A stretch of 64,000 nt of DNA from Tamarix chinensis (taxonomy: Eukaryota; Streptophyta; Magnoliopsida; Caryophyllales; Tamaricaceae): NCBI GenBank assembly GCA_030549775.1, contig CM060171.1, positions 142,012,859 to 142,076,858 on the forward strand, given 5' to 3'. The notes under the pieces were generated by a model that saw only the letters and a program-made list of their open reading frames with translations, was not told the origin of the DNA and ran no database searches. The position numbers and the translations under genes are program-made. Of this stretch, positions 25,448 through 38,177 are shown piece after piece. Positions within the stretch are counted from its first letter, which is position 1, and each line of letters opens with the position of its first letter.

Positions 25448-25955
25448 TGTGAGCTTTAACTAGGTATTTCATGCACAACATAACCTTTTTTGGTACGTGG
25501 AGGTGCTAAAGAAGAGTTTGTTTTAATATTGTGCATTATGTGAGAAATAAGGGGGTGTGTTAATCAACGCGGACCATATTTAGATGTAATTTTTGGGAAA
25601 AAAGGATTAAGTAAGGAAATTAACATGGGGGTCTCATGTTTCCTAAAATGGCTTGTGTTATTTAGGGACTTTACAAAACACATTGTTTTGCCTGGTAAGA
25701 TTTTATCCATTGTTATCCATTGTTAAAGAATTATTAATTTATGTAATTAATTGATTAATTTGTTGAATCATCTTGTAATTACACAATTGCACAAATGAAG
25801 ACCTCAATTTTCCCTAATTGTTATGTCTTATGGTTGAATTATCAATTGTTTAATTATCTTGTTAATTTTTATATTCATTTAGATCCATTCCATTCCCATT
25901 ATTCCGCAACATAGTTTTTTTATGATTATTACTTTTGTCTTATTATTTCATTATG

Positions 25956-25996
<41 letters not shown>

Positions 25997-26879
25997 GTTA
26001 TTATTATTATTATTATTGTGGTACTTTCTAATAATCTTGTTGGGTTGTGTAATTTTAAGGAGAAGGATGTATAGTTGGGATCTAGGTTTGTACTACTCTT
26101 TTTCATTTTTTTTCATTTTTTTCTTGGAAGGATGTAACCCATATGCTCTTATTAATTGTATAAAAACCATGTGATAGCATGTTTTAGGGTTTCTATGATA
26201 TGCTTAAGTGAAATTATACTTCCATGCAATTCCATGACAATATGCATGAACATGGTATAGTTATCTTTTTTCTCTAAGTATATGACCATATAAATTTGTA
26301 TGATAGCATGATTAAATTTATGTAATTTAATATATGTATGATAACATGATAGAATATGGTTGGTTGTGGTGAAATAATTCTGCATATGCTGTAGGGGTGG
26401 CTTGGATAAGGGCTAGTTCATCCTATATGATGTCTCCTTTGTTATTTTTCAGTTTACCATTAAATTATTCTCATGATTACTTAAAGTTTGAGGTATACTA
26501 TATATTGAGATTTGATCATGTTTAGATAAAGTTATAAGTTATTAAAGTTTTGCATGTTCTAGGGGTATTTTCGCATGAAATTTATGATTTTCCAACATGT
26601 AGGCCTAGTATGTATTGCATTATGTTGAGCATAAATAGTATGTGAAATATGGCATGATATATATGCATGATTAGGGGTTTATATGCTAAATGCACCTAAA
26701 TGTACTTTAGGGGCAAAGTTATAATTTTTTCATTTTTGATATTTTCCATAATCATAATTTTATACTACAGTGGCTATTCCAAAATTGGAAATTTCCAGAA
26801 TATTTAAAAATAAAGGAAAATTGTTGAGTCTTGGACACTCATGTGCCTAAATTGCATATGCAAAAGTTTGGTAACATCT
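25448..26879 (+). other. Presumed Copia 3' LTR and unassigned AT-rich DNA
   Basis: The LTR start is inferred from the polypurine tract; I could not find its end. The stretch contains a long TTA microsatellite (25957-26018) and from about 26430 onward unassigned AT-rich sequence. The long open frame at 25935-26174 is a translated microsatellite and not a gene. Confidence 0.35.
25957..26018. repeat. (TTA)n microsatellite
   Basis: About 20 TTA/ATT units with a single G interruption near 25997. Confidence 0.9.
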
Positions 26880-28121
26880 AAGTCAGACATAGTCATATAT
26901 GCTACTATAGTTGTACCCTTAACATTTGAACTAATAAGTTAAAACAATGTCCCTTTAGTAATCCTCATCGTTCCATCCTCTATCATACGATGATATCTAT
27001 TAAAATCTAATGAACTTAATGAAATTGGGTTCTTAGTAATCTCAAGGGCGTGTTTAGCATTAGATGGTATTTTGACCACACCACCATGCATCATCACCTT
27101 CACAACTCAAATTCAAACATCTTTACCTATGACATCATTACACATTATAACTAATCCACTTTGAGTTGTCCCAAAAGTCTAAAACTAGATCCTATTAGGA
27201 AAAATATGATGGGATCACCCATAATCCAAGATTCACATATCAAACACCTTAATCTACCTACCTATGACAATTAACATATCACCATCACTATCATCTTAGG
27301 TAATAACAGTAATATTCTTTGAGCTAGATTTATCTCCAAGTGTATTATTAGGAAAAAATAACCTAATATTATCTTTCTTGCAACACCTATGGTAGATAAA
27401 ATTTTCATATTTATTTTTAACTTTGACCTAGACTTCTTTTTTTCACCAAAACCCTATTCATAGGTTCTCATCTAGCAATAATACCCTCACTATGTGAATT
27501 GCTTAAACTTCCTTGAGTCAATTAATTTTCATTTAGTTCCCATTTTGTAAGCCAATACTGATATCCTCAAGAACCAACTCATCCTTAAGATATAATATAC
27601 TCTCATGAAAGAGATTATAACTAGCAAATAAAGGTCAAAACAATTTAATAGAAATATCTTCATCTTCCAATTTGAGGTCCCTATTTTGCAGGTCTATAGC
27701 CATAGAGTCAAACTCATCAAGATGAGATTTTAAAGATTTTTCCTCACCTAATTTCAAATATTGCATCCTACTCTTCAACAACACACAATTCGTCACCAAC
27801 TTTGTCATATATAAATATTCTAGCTTTAACCATAGGGTAGGCATAATTGTCTCTTTAGCCATGTTTTGTGGAATCTCATTAGATAAAAACAATTATATAT
27901 TGAATAAGGTTTTTATATTGAACTCCTCAAAATTCACATCATTTATCATTGTAGACTTCTTCACTTTCCAGAATAATAGATTCTCTAATCTATTTAGAAG
28001 TAGGATCCCTCATCTTTAACTTCCACAAGCCAATATTCATGGAACAATCAAACCTTTCAATATCAAACCTTTTAGACATCATCCAATACTAGTTCGCATT
28101 CAAGACCAAGCTTTGATACCA
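26880..28121 (-). pseudogene. Ty1/Copia gag-protease relic
   Basis: On the minus strand, 27635-27892 encodes a gag (UBN2-type) segment: 'LWLKLEYLYMTK', 'LKSRMQYLKLGEEKSLKSHL' and 'DEFDSMAIDL' follow the family order in which a Trp/Leu helix is followed by the 'm-x-eg-sv-x-hl-xxf' helix. Further downstream (27330-26930) is a degraded protease region ending in NPISLSSLDFN and EDGTMRITKGTL (about 26950-27040), matching 'NLISlg-Ld...dG-m-i-kG' of Copia polyproteins. A presumptive zinc knuckle near 27370-27420 is too damaged to confirm. Frames are shifted many times. This is a different, oppositely oriented insertion from the 23.4-25.4 kb Copia. Confidence 0.7.
28110..28121 (-). other. Primer-binding site of the minus-strand Copia
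   Basis: The minus strand reads TGGTATCAAAGC, one mismatch from the initiator-Met tRNA primer site TGGTATCAGAGC, positioned upstream of the gag relic. The 5' LTR should lie to the right of about 28130. Confidence 0.7.
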
Positions 28122-29267
28122 TTTTATTAGGTATATGCAAGTGTGGAAACACATGCCTTATTCTAAAAGAATTAAGGATTCCAAGATTTAATAGAGAAAA
28201 CAATCAATAACAAGAATAGGGGAAAATTATGATAATATTAACATGTGAATTAGAGAAATGCAAGTGGAATCTATAATCAATCACTCAATATACAAGTTCT
28301 CTCTCAAAAACAATAGAGAAATAATTGGGAGTTAAACCATTCAATTTCATCAAATAAAAAAGAAAACAAGATATAGGGCTATATGGAAATATGACGAGAT
28401 TAAGAACTTTAAGGCAATGCACACACTCCTACCGACACAGACAAGGCGACAACTATGGAGGGGGTCATGTCAATGCTCATCTTTTGACTTTTTCTCTATG
28501 TTTCTACTATGCATCATGGCATACCCATGCCCATCACCATAGTAGATCATGTTCACTCTCAGACACTTCAAACTTATCCAAACTCCTCTACTTGTCTACA
28601 CATAACCACAATTTCAAAAATACTAATTATGATAGGGATGATGATTGACTAGCTTCATTTTGATAAAAAAAAATGAAAATATCAAAGCCTTACTCTTTAG
28701 TGATAGTTATGTAATGTAAGAAGGTAGTAAGAGTTTTGAATTCATGGTGTCACTAATGAATATAATTTAAGTACTTAAATAAATATTTATTTATTTTGAT
28801 AATATTTTATTTTACATTTTGATAAAAAAAATTATAAACCTTTAAAAAAATTATAAAAAATAATTATTAATCTTTTAGGAAAATTATGGAACATAAACCT
28901 ATGAAAATTACTAAAATATAAAAAAATTCCAATAGCCTCATTCAAAACTATAGGACACACAAAATTTGTATTCTAAATGAACAAGGACAAAATAAATCAC
29001 AAAATAAAACAAGAAAAAACAATGTGGATGTACTACTTACAAAAAAAAAGTGGGAATTGAAAATTTAATAAAGGTAAATAAAAGTTAATAGATAGATAGG
29101 TGGGCACTCAAACAACTTTGATGATTGATGTGACTTAAGGACATAGAGTGATATAAAATATAATTATACCACTAGGGTATCAAACACACATCTTTTTAGA
29201 AAACCAATGAGTGAACATACTAGCATGCTCCTACAAATTTGTGTTCCTAGAACACATTTCAATTATT
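28122..29267. other. Possible Copia 5' LTR remnant and AT-rich DNA
   Basis: By position the LTR of the minus-strand Copia should begin here, but I found no matching partner and cannot bound it. No gene was seen; the frame at 28391-28648 matches no family. Confidence 0.35.
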
Positions 29268-29272
29268 ATTAT

Positions 29273-32200
29273 TGTAAGACTTTCATTTTTCCAAACCAAA
29301 AAAAAATTCTTTTTAATTTTTTTTTACAAAAATCAAAAATAAAAATCCAAGGTATTACCACCATATTCAACATAGAAAAAATATTATATTTACCCAATCT
29401 ATGTTGAGTGCAAAGCTAAAAAGTAATTAATATTTAGTAATCAAGTGTGGGAAGTACTTCATCCCAAATAATAAAAGATTAGAAAAAGAAAACATAATAG
29501 AAAGAATAAGAGAAAACATATGAAAAAAATTCCAAAGGAGAAGTCCAGATAACCATAACTCTTTTCTTAAGCCAATAATAACACTAATAGTAGGCATCAC
29601 GTAAAAAATCCCAATATCAACAAACACCTGTGAAACAAAGCAATATCTCCTTGTTTAAATGAGCAGGTGTCCATAATACAAAAGCATTAATACTTACGCA
29701 ATGAGTAATACAGTTAACTCAAGAAATAACATGTTACACTTTACACACATACAGCATAGTGATCACATAAAGATATACATATAATAATGATAATGACAAC
29801 ATATGAGTATACAATATACAAGAATCATAAATCATGTGAAAGTTAATGAGCATGAGTTAAACCATCACTATTTACAGTTGAAGGACAAACTTGAAAGATG
29901 AGTCATAATACAATCCTTCCTTAGGTGATCACACAATTATGATTTATTATTCACTTTAAGAATAGAATCTCACTATTATCTCTGGTGGAACAGTCCACTA
30001 TGATCCCATATAAGGGCCTAACACACTATTAAAAAAATTCTCCTAGACTCATAATTAGACACCTAATCATTAAGTACATGCACCCTTTATGCTCCAATTG
30101 TGCAAGCTAGCATAGAGCAAATTAAGGATCACTTTGATTCTGACAAAACTAGATCACTAATCATTGAAAGAGTTTTTTGATCTTAACTTGTAAGATATTT
30201 CAATGTAAATATTAATGTATTAAAAGATAAATCTTAGCTAAAAACTTCACACATATCATAGAATTACATACTTAGTCACTTCACTTATAATTAACATCCA
30301 CTTGAAATGACACTAATCACTTAAAATGTCATTTATCACTCGTAGCATTAAGGGATGATTATAATCAATTAGCAATGAATTCATACCATAAGTAGAGAAT
30401 AAACATGCAATTAGAATTAGATTGAGGATGATTAAACAAATCATACCACATATAATGTAATAATTAAAGGCTTTTATGTAACCCTAATCAAGTTATTGAT
30501 ATAACTCATCAAACTCATAATTAAATTTGGAAAGTCCTTAGCTTTATATTAAATCCAAACAAGAACTTAGATCAATTAGCAATGAATTCATACCATAAGT
30601 AGAGAATATTAAATTTAAGGTGAAAAGACCAAAAATCCCTTATTAATCCTAAATCTTTACTTAAGTCCTTTAATCACCAATTAAAATCATTTATTTAAAA
30701 AAATCTATACAACACCTAAACACTTCATATTAAATATTATGAACATAAAAATAAAAGTTAAATTCAAAGTTGTACATTACATAACAACTTTACCCCATAT
30801 GGTTTCTTATTCTCATTTTATATTATTTTAATGCCAATCTATTTTATTAACAAATGACTTACACACTCAATTAGGAATATTTGACATAATTATTAATTTT
30901 TAAAAAATCCTAGGTTAATTTAAAATTACTAAATTACCCTTATTACCAAAATTAGCTACATCATAATTAATAGCTCATTTAATGCATAAAAACCCTAACC
31001 ATGCATAACTAGCATATAATTCACACACTCGTCATATTTAATATAATATAACACATATATGACACAGTAAATCATATTATCTATAAAAATCATATAAATC
31101 ATGTAAAAAGAAACAAATCCCTAAAGATGTTCTAACTCAAATCAAGTATAACAAACTTTACATATGATCAAATCCTAACATATTATACATCAAATTTTAA
31201 GTAAAATACCTAATGAACATAATGGACTACTTAAAAGTAATTAAAAACATCAAGATCATTAAAAATATCACAAAGGTAAAGAGCCTTGCACTAGTTTTCC
31301 AAAATTTGGCAAATTTGATACTTCTCATGATTTTGGCCATAACTTTTTACATAATTATGCAGATCATGAATGGAAAAATGTGTGGTAATCTAAAAACCCT
31401 AAGATTTCATATAACACATTAAATATGAAAATTTTGAACCAAAAACGTGCATACATGCTCTAAAATAGAGGATAAGTTTGGGGCCTTAGAAAAGCATTAT
31501 ATATGGTATTCTCAAATATTTTCATGCACTTTTCATATATAACATTAATCGTGCTTAGATCCATATTATGCCATAATAAATCATTCTCATAAATATATGG
31601 TCAAATATAAACACAAAAGTTCTATATCTAGAGAGAAAATCATATTACCTAGTTTAGCAAATCTTAAAGAAAAAAAACTATTATTATACTTTGACCACCT
31701 CTTTCACTAGGAAAAACATAATGCACCTCCATATTTCTCTAAAATTTAATTACTTAAAATTAAAACATGAGTTTAAGAGTTAAGATAAATAAAATTAGGT
31801 GAATAAGAGCTAAAATACATAGAGGAAGAAGAAGGGGAACCCATCAACTAGGCTAGGAGGAAAACACTACACCACCACCACAAAACACCACTAAATTGCC
31901 ACCTTAAAACCACCAAGAAAGTTAATAATGAAGGAAATGAAGGAGGGGTTTTTGGTTGAACTAAAAGGAAAATAAAAATAAAGGAAAAGAAAATGGAAAG
32001 TGGCACAAGATATAGGGAAAATTTTGGATAGAACCATAGCACACAAAAGAGAAGAAAGATGCATACCACTAGGAGTTTTTTTAGTAAATGAATAAGTGAA
32101 TGAATCAAGCTTAGTTTGGATATTTTAGGATCAGATTTTCATGCCCCTTACCCTCCCAAAACTAGTGAAAATCAATGGGGTGAGTGGAATTAACTTATAA

Positions 32201-32732
32201 TACACTTGAATGAAAGAAAGATGTGATGGATGTGAGTGTAGTAGATGAGAAATGTAAGATTCTGTTAAAAAGGGGGATTAAAAAAGTTTATTGATGAAAG
32301 AAGAGGATAACCCTCAAATTTGATTCTGAAGTCAAAGGGGATAATTTCATGAATTAATGGTGAAAGGGAGAATTGGCCACGATTTAAAATGAACTAAAAA
32401 GGTATAAAGGTAATAAAACAAGGATTTAATAGAAAATATAGTAAATAAATAACAAATCAAGAAAAAAAATTATGAAAAGGTACCAAATAACTTTAGAAAA
32501 AAAATATAAAAATATTAGGCATCACAATTGATTTGAAGCTTGAATTAATTTAAATCAGTGAAAATAAAAAAAAAATAAACTATTTAAATGTATTTTTCCT
32601 TAAATGAACGAAATGAATAATGAAAATTCTAAATTTGGAAATAATTGAATGAAATTATTATTAGAATATTTAAAAACAATTTATGAGCCTTATTATATAA
32701 GGAACTTAGGGTTAGAAAAACTGGATGTTATA
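29273..32732 (+). mobile_element. Solo long LTR, 3.46 kb, target duplication ATTAT
   Basis: It begins TGTAAGACTTTC and ends CTGGATGTTATA (expected ...TTACA). It is flanked by ATTAT at 29268-29272 and 32733-32737. Internally near 29970-29995 it has CACTATTATCTCTGGTGGAAC, the hallmark word repeated many times in the LTRs at 48.5-57.4 kb. No retroviral coding region, PBS or polypurine tract is present inside, so this is a solo LTR left by LTR-LTR recombination. The 30364-30401 segment is duplicated at 30571-30608. The open frame at 31848-32108 is not a recognised protein. Confidence 0.75.
30364..30401. repeat. 38-bp direct repeat, first copy (second at 30571-30608)
   Basis: ATCAATTAGCAATGAATTCA and the following bases to GAGAATA are identical in the two places, 207 bp apart, inside the solo LTR. 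Confidence 0.85.
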
Positions 32733-32737
32733 ATTAT

Positions 32738-33655
32738 GGTCTTTAATGGCATCCCAAGACATCATCAAAAAGCCCTAGCTTCGACATTGAATGTTCATAC
32801 CTAAAAATTGTTTGATTAAAGTTGTTCTCTTAAGCAATACATCTAACAACATGAGTAATTCTCTTATGTCAGTATATTGCCAAAGTCAAGTAATATCAAG
32901 TAATTTGTACCTAGTAAGATTTCCAAAAGAATATGTCAAATGACTTTGCTAATGATGTATGCAATAGCATGAAGATTCAACATTGTTGAATAACTGAGTC
33001 AAATTACTAACATTTATTTAAAGTTATCTATAAATCAATAAAAGTACCCATTAACAATCAATAGGAAAAAAATTCCTAGTTATTTCTAGTACTACTAGGC
33101 TAACATAATAACATGGAAATAAGACTCACCTTAAAGGAATAGCAAATAGAGAGCAATAGGTAGAGAATTAGGTTACAACCTCAATAATGATATGCATGAC
33201 TCTAAGTTCAACAACTCTTTATCCTACATAGGCATATTTATAGCAATTGCATCTCTATCTCTATCACTAACCATGATTAAATATATTATTCATTACCTTC
33301 TGTATAAATGCCTTTAGAGCTGAGTTATTGAATTACATAGCTTAGGAACTACCTTCATCTTCATCCTAAAGAGAGTGACGTCCATCTCCTTAGACCTCTC
33401 GTTGGCATAACAAAATTATTCAAGTAATAATCCAACTCATATATTTTGTAATGAATTAGTGATTCTCTATTTAGCTAACACATTTTCATATTATTCAGCC
33501 ACTTGAAAACTGAAACTAAACTACTACTACTATCAAAGAAACCAAAAGGCTAGAAATAGATTAATTATAAAAATTAGATGTATTTCTCTTTATATACTTA
33601 ATTTTTTTCCTTATACTCATAAAATAACCAAAAAATGATAAACCTTCTCTACATC
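32738..33655. other. No recognisable feature
   Basis: About 920 bp of AT-rich DNA between the solo LTR and the Gypsy gag relic. I found no LTR partner for the Gypsy copy here. Confidence 0.4.
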
Positions 33656-34960
33656 ATCATATTTAGATTTTAGTTTGAAAGACTAGCCCTTATTTGTGAT
33701 GTTCATGAAAGAAAGGAACAAAGATGTGCTAGATACTTAGGTGGCTTGAATAACTTAATAAGAGACAAATTTGATATGTACTCTTATCACTCTCTTGATG
33801 AATTGATAAAATTGGCTATGAAGATTGAAAGACAAACCAAGACAACAAAAGCCTATGTTAAGTCTAATGCCTCTACTTCGACTAAACCCTATTCTAACAC
33901 CTTTACACCTAAATCAACATTTTCATATGATAAAAAGAATAACAAAGATGATAAAGGTAAAAATAAGGTGGTTGAAATGGATAATAAACAGTTTTTCAAA
34001 TGTAAAGGATATGGACATTTTGCTAGAGATTGTCCTAACCAAAGAGTTTTAACCTTACATGAAATAGAAAACATGGAACCATGTAGTGATGATGAATTAG
34101 AAGTTGAATCTCATAATGAAATATTAACTATGCAAGAAGAAGAAGGAGACCCCTTCTTTGTAATTCAAAGAGTCTTGCAAATACAACTTAATATTACACC
34201 TACTCAAAGAGAAAATATTTTTAAAACTAAGTGTAAAATAGGTGATACAGTTTGTATACTTATAATTGATAGTGGTTCATGTACTAATGTTGCTAGTGAG
34301 GCAATGGTTAAGAAAATTGGTTTGGAAACTACTAATCATCCTAAACCCTATTCTTTACAATGGTTAAACAAGGATAAAGGAGCTAAAGTAAACAAAAGAG
34401 TTTTAATCACATTTTCTATTAGAGACTATCATGATGAAGTTCTATGTGATGTTTTACCTATGGATGCTTGTGGATTAATTTTGGGTAGACCATGGCAATT
34501 TGATAGAAAAGAAAATAATGATGGGGTAACTAATGAATATGTGGTGAAAAATGAAAAACATTTATATAGGCTCAAACCTTCTTTATATGATCATATGCCC
34601 TTGAGTGATGATAAAGAGAGATTATTTTTACATGAAAAGGCTATGGAAATATGTATAAAACAAGAAGGAATTTGTTATGCCTTAGTTTCTAAAGATTCTA
34701 AACTTGAAAAACAACAACTTGAAGATTCTAATTTTATTAAGTTCCTTGATGAGTTTAATGATGTATTTCCTGATGACTTACCTCCTGGATTACCACCTAA
34801 AAGATGTATAGAACATGCTATTGATCTTGTTCCTAGTATTCCTATCCCTACTAAACCAGCTTATAGATGTAACCCAAAAGAAGCTAAGGAATTATAAAAA
34901 CAAATACAAGAGCTTATGGATAAAAGATTTGTGAAAGAAAATATGATTTTTTGTATAATT
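33656..34960 (+). pseudogene. Gypsy gag-protease-RT start, internally deleted copy
   Basis: The longest open stretch in the window (33746-34897, 383 codons) keeps: gag C-terminus with LGGLNNLIRDKFD (33740-33780); CCHC zinc knuckle CKGYGHFARDC (34002-34034, its first Cys replaced by Phe two residues upstream); aspartic protease IDSGSCTNVAS (34266-34298) and LILGRPWQF (34477-34503); and the RT entry FPDDLPPGLPPKRCIEHAID (34768-34827) followed by PTKPAYRCNPKEAKEL. It stops at 34897 and RT breaks off near 34960. The gag N-terminus is missing. It belongs to the same family as the minus-strand copies at 13-20 kb and is much better preserved. I infer the CRM-type chromovirus lineage, but an alternative clade is possible. 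Confidence 0.85.
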
Positions 34961-34999
34961 CATCCAAATACTGCTTATGTCAAGTTTATGACTTATTTT

Positions 35000-35512
35000 T
35001 GGAAAACTTTATGGGATATGCTTAGTGTGTATGGTGTGAATCCTAACATGCCTATTAACATGGTTCTATTGAAAAAAGGTGAATAGAAAAACTATAAGGC
35101 TAAAGAGAGAATAAATTTTTTTCAACAACTTCATGAGAAAATAAAAAATCATATTGAAAAATCTAATGCCAAGTATAAAGCTCAAGCGAATAAGCATAGA
35201 AACTCTTATGTGTTTTCTCCTGGTGACTTAGTTTGGTTACATTTACGTAAAGAGAGATTTCCTAATTTACGTAAAAACAAGCTAATGCCAAGAGCCGATG
35301 GTCCATTTAAAATACTTAGGAAGTTTGGAGATAATGCTTATGAACTTGAACTTCCAGATTCTTATGGTGGAATTTCAAGAAATTTTAATGTTGATGATTT
35401 GTCTCCTTATTATTCTGATGAAAATTTGAGGGTAAATTCTTCTCAACTTGGGGAGTATGATGCAGGAGCATCCATTGAACATAATGATTGTCATATTCAT
35501 TCTAATCCTTAA
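35000..35512 (+). pseudogene. Gypsy integrase C-terminus
   Basis: After a deletion that removed nearly all RT, RNase H and the integrase core, the frame resumes with FSPGDLVWLHLRKERFP (35213-35263), PRADGPFKILRKFGDNAYEL (35290-35349) and FNVDDLSPY (35383-35409). These are the GPY/F-like integrase tail of Gypsy elements, without an added chromodomain. Upstream (35090-35200), in a part with stops, 'QQLHEKIKNHIEKSNAKYKAQANKHR' resembles the 'QIKNNIVKSNAKYQTQANKN' tail of the 13.5-kb copy. The two parts together show this copy is a large-deletion derivative. Confidence 0.8.
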
Positions 35513-35660
35513 GGTAAGGAATATGATTTATCTTTCTTAATATTGGAGTATATCATGTTAAATATTCTTGATAATTCTAATATGCTTGACATTAAAAACC
35601 ATTCAAGTTATTCTTGTAGGTATGTTACATATTTGCAAGAAGATGATGTTCATACACATT

Positions 35661-36279
35661 GATGTGCATAAGTATTTCAAGGCATGAAAGACTATGACAT
35701 ACATGGGATGATACATTACAACAAGAGATAGAGTGATGATATTCATTATTTTTATAAACTTGTTGTAAACCCTAACCCTAAGTATATTTTATGTAAGTCA
35801 GGGTATGGCTATAATTTCATGTATGTATCTTAGTCTATTGTATAGCTTTGTAATATTAATCCTTTTTATCATTTAACCAATGATATTATGCTTTGGATTA
35901 AGGTTAATATGGGCTTAATGGGATGAATTAAGGTTCTAAACTCGGATGGTTTAAGCTAGTCACCACCAAGCTTATTCCTTCTCCTATATAAACCATGTTG
36001 TGCACAACTTTGTGGGCAGAGAATTGAGTAGAATGAATAATAAGAATTTTGATAAAACTTTGAGCAAGAGAGCTAAAGTTTAATCCTCCCTTTTGGGTCT
36101 ACATTGAGCAAGGAAGATCCGGGATAATCCTTCCTCAAAACTATCTTAAATCTCGACATATTTGAAGGTTATACAAATCTGTCGAGTACCTTCACTTGTA
36201 TCTTCAATTTCTTCGTCCATAATCTACCAATTCACTTCATTCTTTTTGCATTAGATCGTGGGTGACAGCTTCTACTACA
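35661..36279 (+). repeat. Presumed 3' LTR of the plus-strand Gypsy
   Basis: A TATA-like CCTATATAAACC (about 35981-35992) followed by sequence typical of LTR R-U5 suggests an LTR. I place the edges at TGATGTGC (35661) and CTACTACA (36279) by TG...CA form only. I found no second copy in the window and no target duplication, so the edges are uncertain. Confidence 0.4.
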
Positions 36280-36299
36280 AATTTTGATCCATCCTTCCG

Positions 36300-36810
36300 T
36301 TACTTTGAGAAAAAACAAATCACATAATACTCTCATGAAAATTTTCCATTTTCCTTTTTATTACATCTATCCCATCCTTATCAATAAAACTAAGAACATG
36401 TGGGACACAACACGTGAAAAAATGTTTTCCATGTAACAAAAAACACTTCAATTGTAATATCCTTTTCATCTTATCTATCATAGCATCATTGGTATTACAA
36501 TTTTCAACAATCAATATTGTGAGTGTTGCATCTATATTCTCATCTATCAAAATATAACAAAGAAATTTATATTTTTGGGACTATGAAAATAGATGAACTT
36601 GTACAAAAAAAAGAGAGAAAATAACAAATAAAGATAAATACAACATATTGTCACATAACATAAAGACTTAGAACTCGATATGAATAAAACATTAAAAGTA
36701 ACCGAGTGTCTAACTCTATAAATTCCATTGAGAATCAATACAATGATATGTTTTAGCCATATAACCTTTATATTAATTTTGAGAGGCCCATACATTAGTA
36801 AAGCTGACAA
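36300..36810 (-). pseudogene. hAT transposase core fragment
   Basis: On the minus strand, 36320-36550 encodes ILIVENCNTNDAMIDKMKRI, then LLHGKHFFTCCVPHVLSFI and DKDGIDVIKRKMENFHESI. This follows the hAT catalytic-domain order 'xxTVDNcs-Nd-m', 'g-xFHxRCxaHilNLi' and 'xdGL-xi-xxi-xiR-sv'. The catalytic Asp of the DN motif is Glu here and the R of RCxAH is changed, so activity is not expected. Further right (36700-36810) a frame with HIIVLILNGIYRVRHSV may be the preceding 'aHFID-W-L-k' segment. The N-terminal BED part is absent, and on the left the sequence is cut by the Gypsy LTR. Confidence 0.75.
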
Positions 36811-36829
36811 AAGTTGACATGATCCAAGA

Positions 36830-38172
36830 TAACCAAACCAAAAAATTTTCTAAAACAACCTAAGAAATTATGAATATGAAACCTATCTGACCCATTAAAC
36901 ATTTTGACCAATATCCAATTGACACAAGTAATCTGAATTCCAAACATATTATACCTGACCTGACATCAAGTTGATACCCCATGTGATTCGAGAAATTATG
37001 AACCCACAATAGACTTAACTTGATTTGATTTTTATCTAAAATCTAACTAACTAAAAAAATTATAATTCCAAAAAAAAACCAAAACAATTTTTTTAATAAA
37101 ATTATAATTTTTAAATATTATTTTATAATGCTTGCTTATTCAATTTATGAAAAAAAAACATATATGTAGTTCACTAAACACACTTAAATGATCTAAAATA
37201 GTAGGCTTACTAAAGATTGATAGCTCAAGTTGTCGACTCTACTATCAAAAGAAATAGAACATAGAAAAAAGCCTAAGGACTCGTCAACTTATTTTTGCTA
37301 ACGTGATGTAATTTGAAGTTAACAGAAACTTTTCATAAGTTATTATTAATACTTTACTATGATTAATGTCATAATTAATATTTTTCTATTAGTATTATCA
37401 CTATTGTTATAAATTTTGGATATAGGCTAAAAATAATAGGCCTTAAGAAGAAGTACGCATCAAGAGTAGCGTACACCTGTATCAAAATTATTTCAAAGAA
37501 ACAAAGAAATTCAGCATATAATATATGGTGCATTTCCCTCAATTAAGGATGAATGGACTAAGATGAATTAATACATCTTAACCATGAATTTATCCGTTCA
37601 ATAGCAACAAAACAATCACCACAAGTTGAAGCAATAACCATCTTTTAGATTGGACAACTTCCTACGATATTATTATCATATCTAGATCTAATATAATTCA
37701 ATAAGATATAATCAAGGTAAAAAAAATATTGTTGTGGTTGTTATATTATCGTGTATTTAATTTCTATTGTTTTTATCATTATTATAATTTATTATTATTA
37801 TTATTATTATAAAAATTATGTTGATATGATGTGATAAATTTATTATTAATGATCAATATATGTCCATAATATGCAAGAAATACATAAAATATGAATATAA
37901 CATAAAATTTAAATAATACTCGAATGTAATATAACCCATCTTAAAATAGAGATGAATTATAAGTTATAGCTTTAAATAAAAAAATTATAAAATTAAATTG
38001 AAAAGTCTTATATATTTGAAATTTCAATCACAAGTTCACAAAATCTCTAAAGATAAAATAGAGACATAAAGTTTCGATGATCTAAGAAACTCAAACAACA
38101 AATTAAACCATAATGAACAATCTCAAAATAATTAGACCTTGTACACATTGAAATGGGGAAAATGACTCAAAC
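36830..38172. repeat. Repeat R1, copy 1
   Basis: About 1.3 kb of AT-rich sequence without coding. Its right part (37860-38172) is similar to 61075-61460: shared landmarks are AATATAACATAAAAT-like runs, 'ctctaaagataaaatag', 'ctcaaaataattagacct' and 'aaaatgac'. It lies between a hAT core (left) and R2 (right). The same R1-to-R2 order occurs at 61.0-64.0 kb with a hAT N-terminus between. Confidence 0.5.
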
Positions 38173-38177
38173 ATTAC

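Noticed and set aside
25542..25560. Alternative Copia polypurine tract/LTR start (GAGAAATAAGGGGG before TGTGTTAATC)
   Set aside because: The ATCAAGGTAGAAAA site at 25433-25446 matches the usual plant Copia junction better; kept only as a possibility.
25935..26174. Frame with a run of about 20 Leu
   Set aside because: It is a translated TTA microsatellite.
28391..28648. 85-codon His/Ser-rich plus-strand frame
   Set aside because: No recognisable domain and no supporting signals; lies where a decayed Copia LTR is expected.
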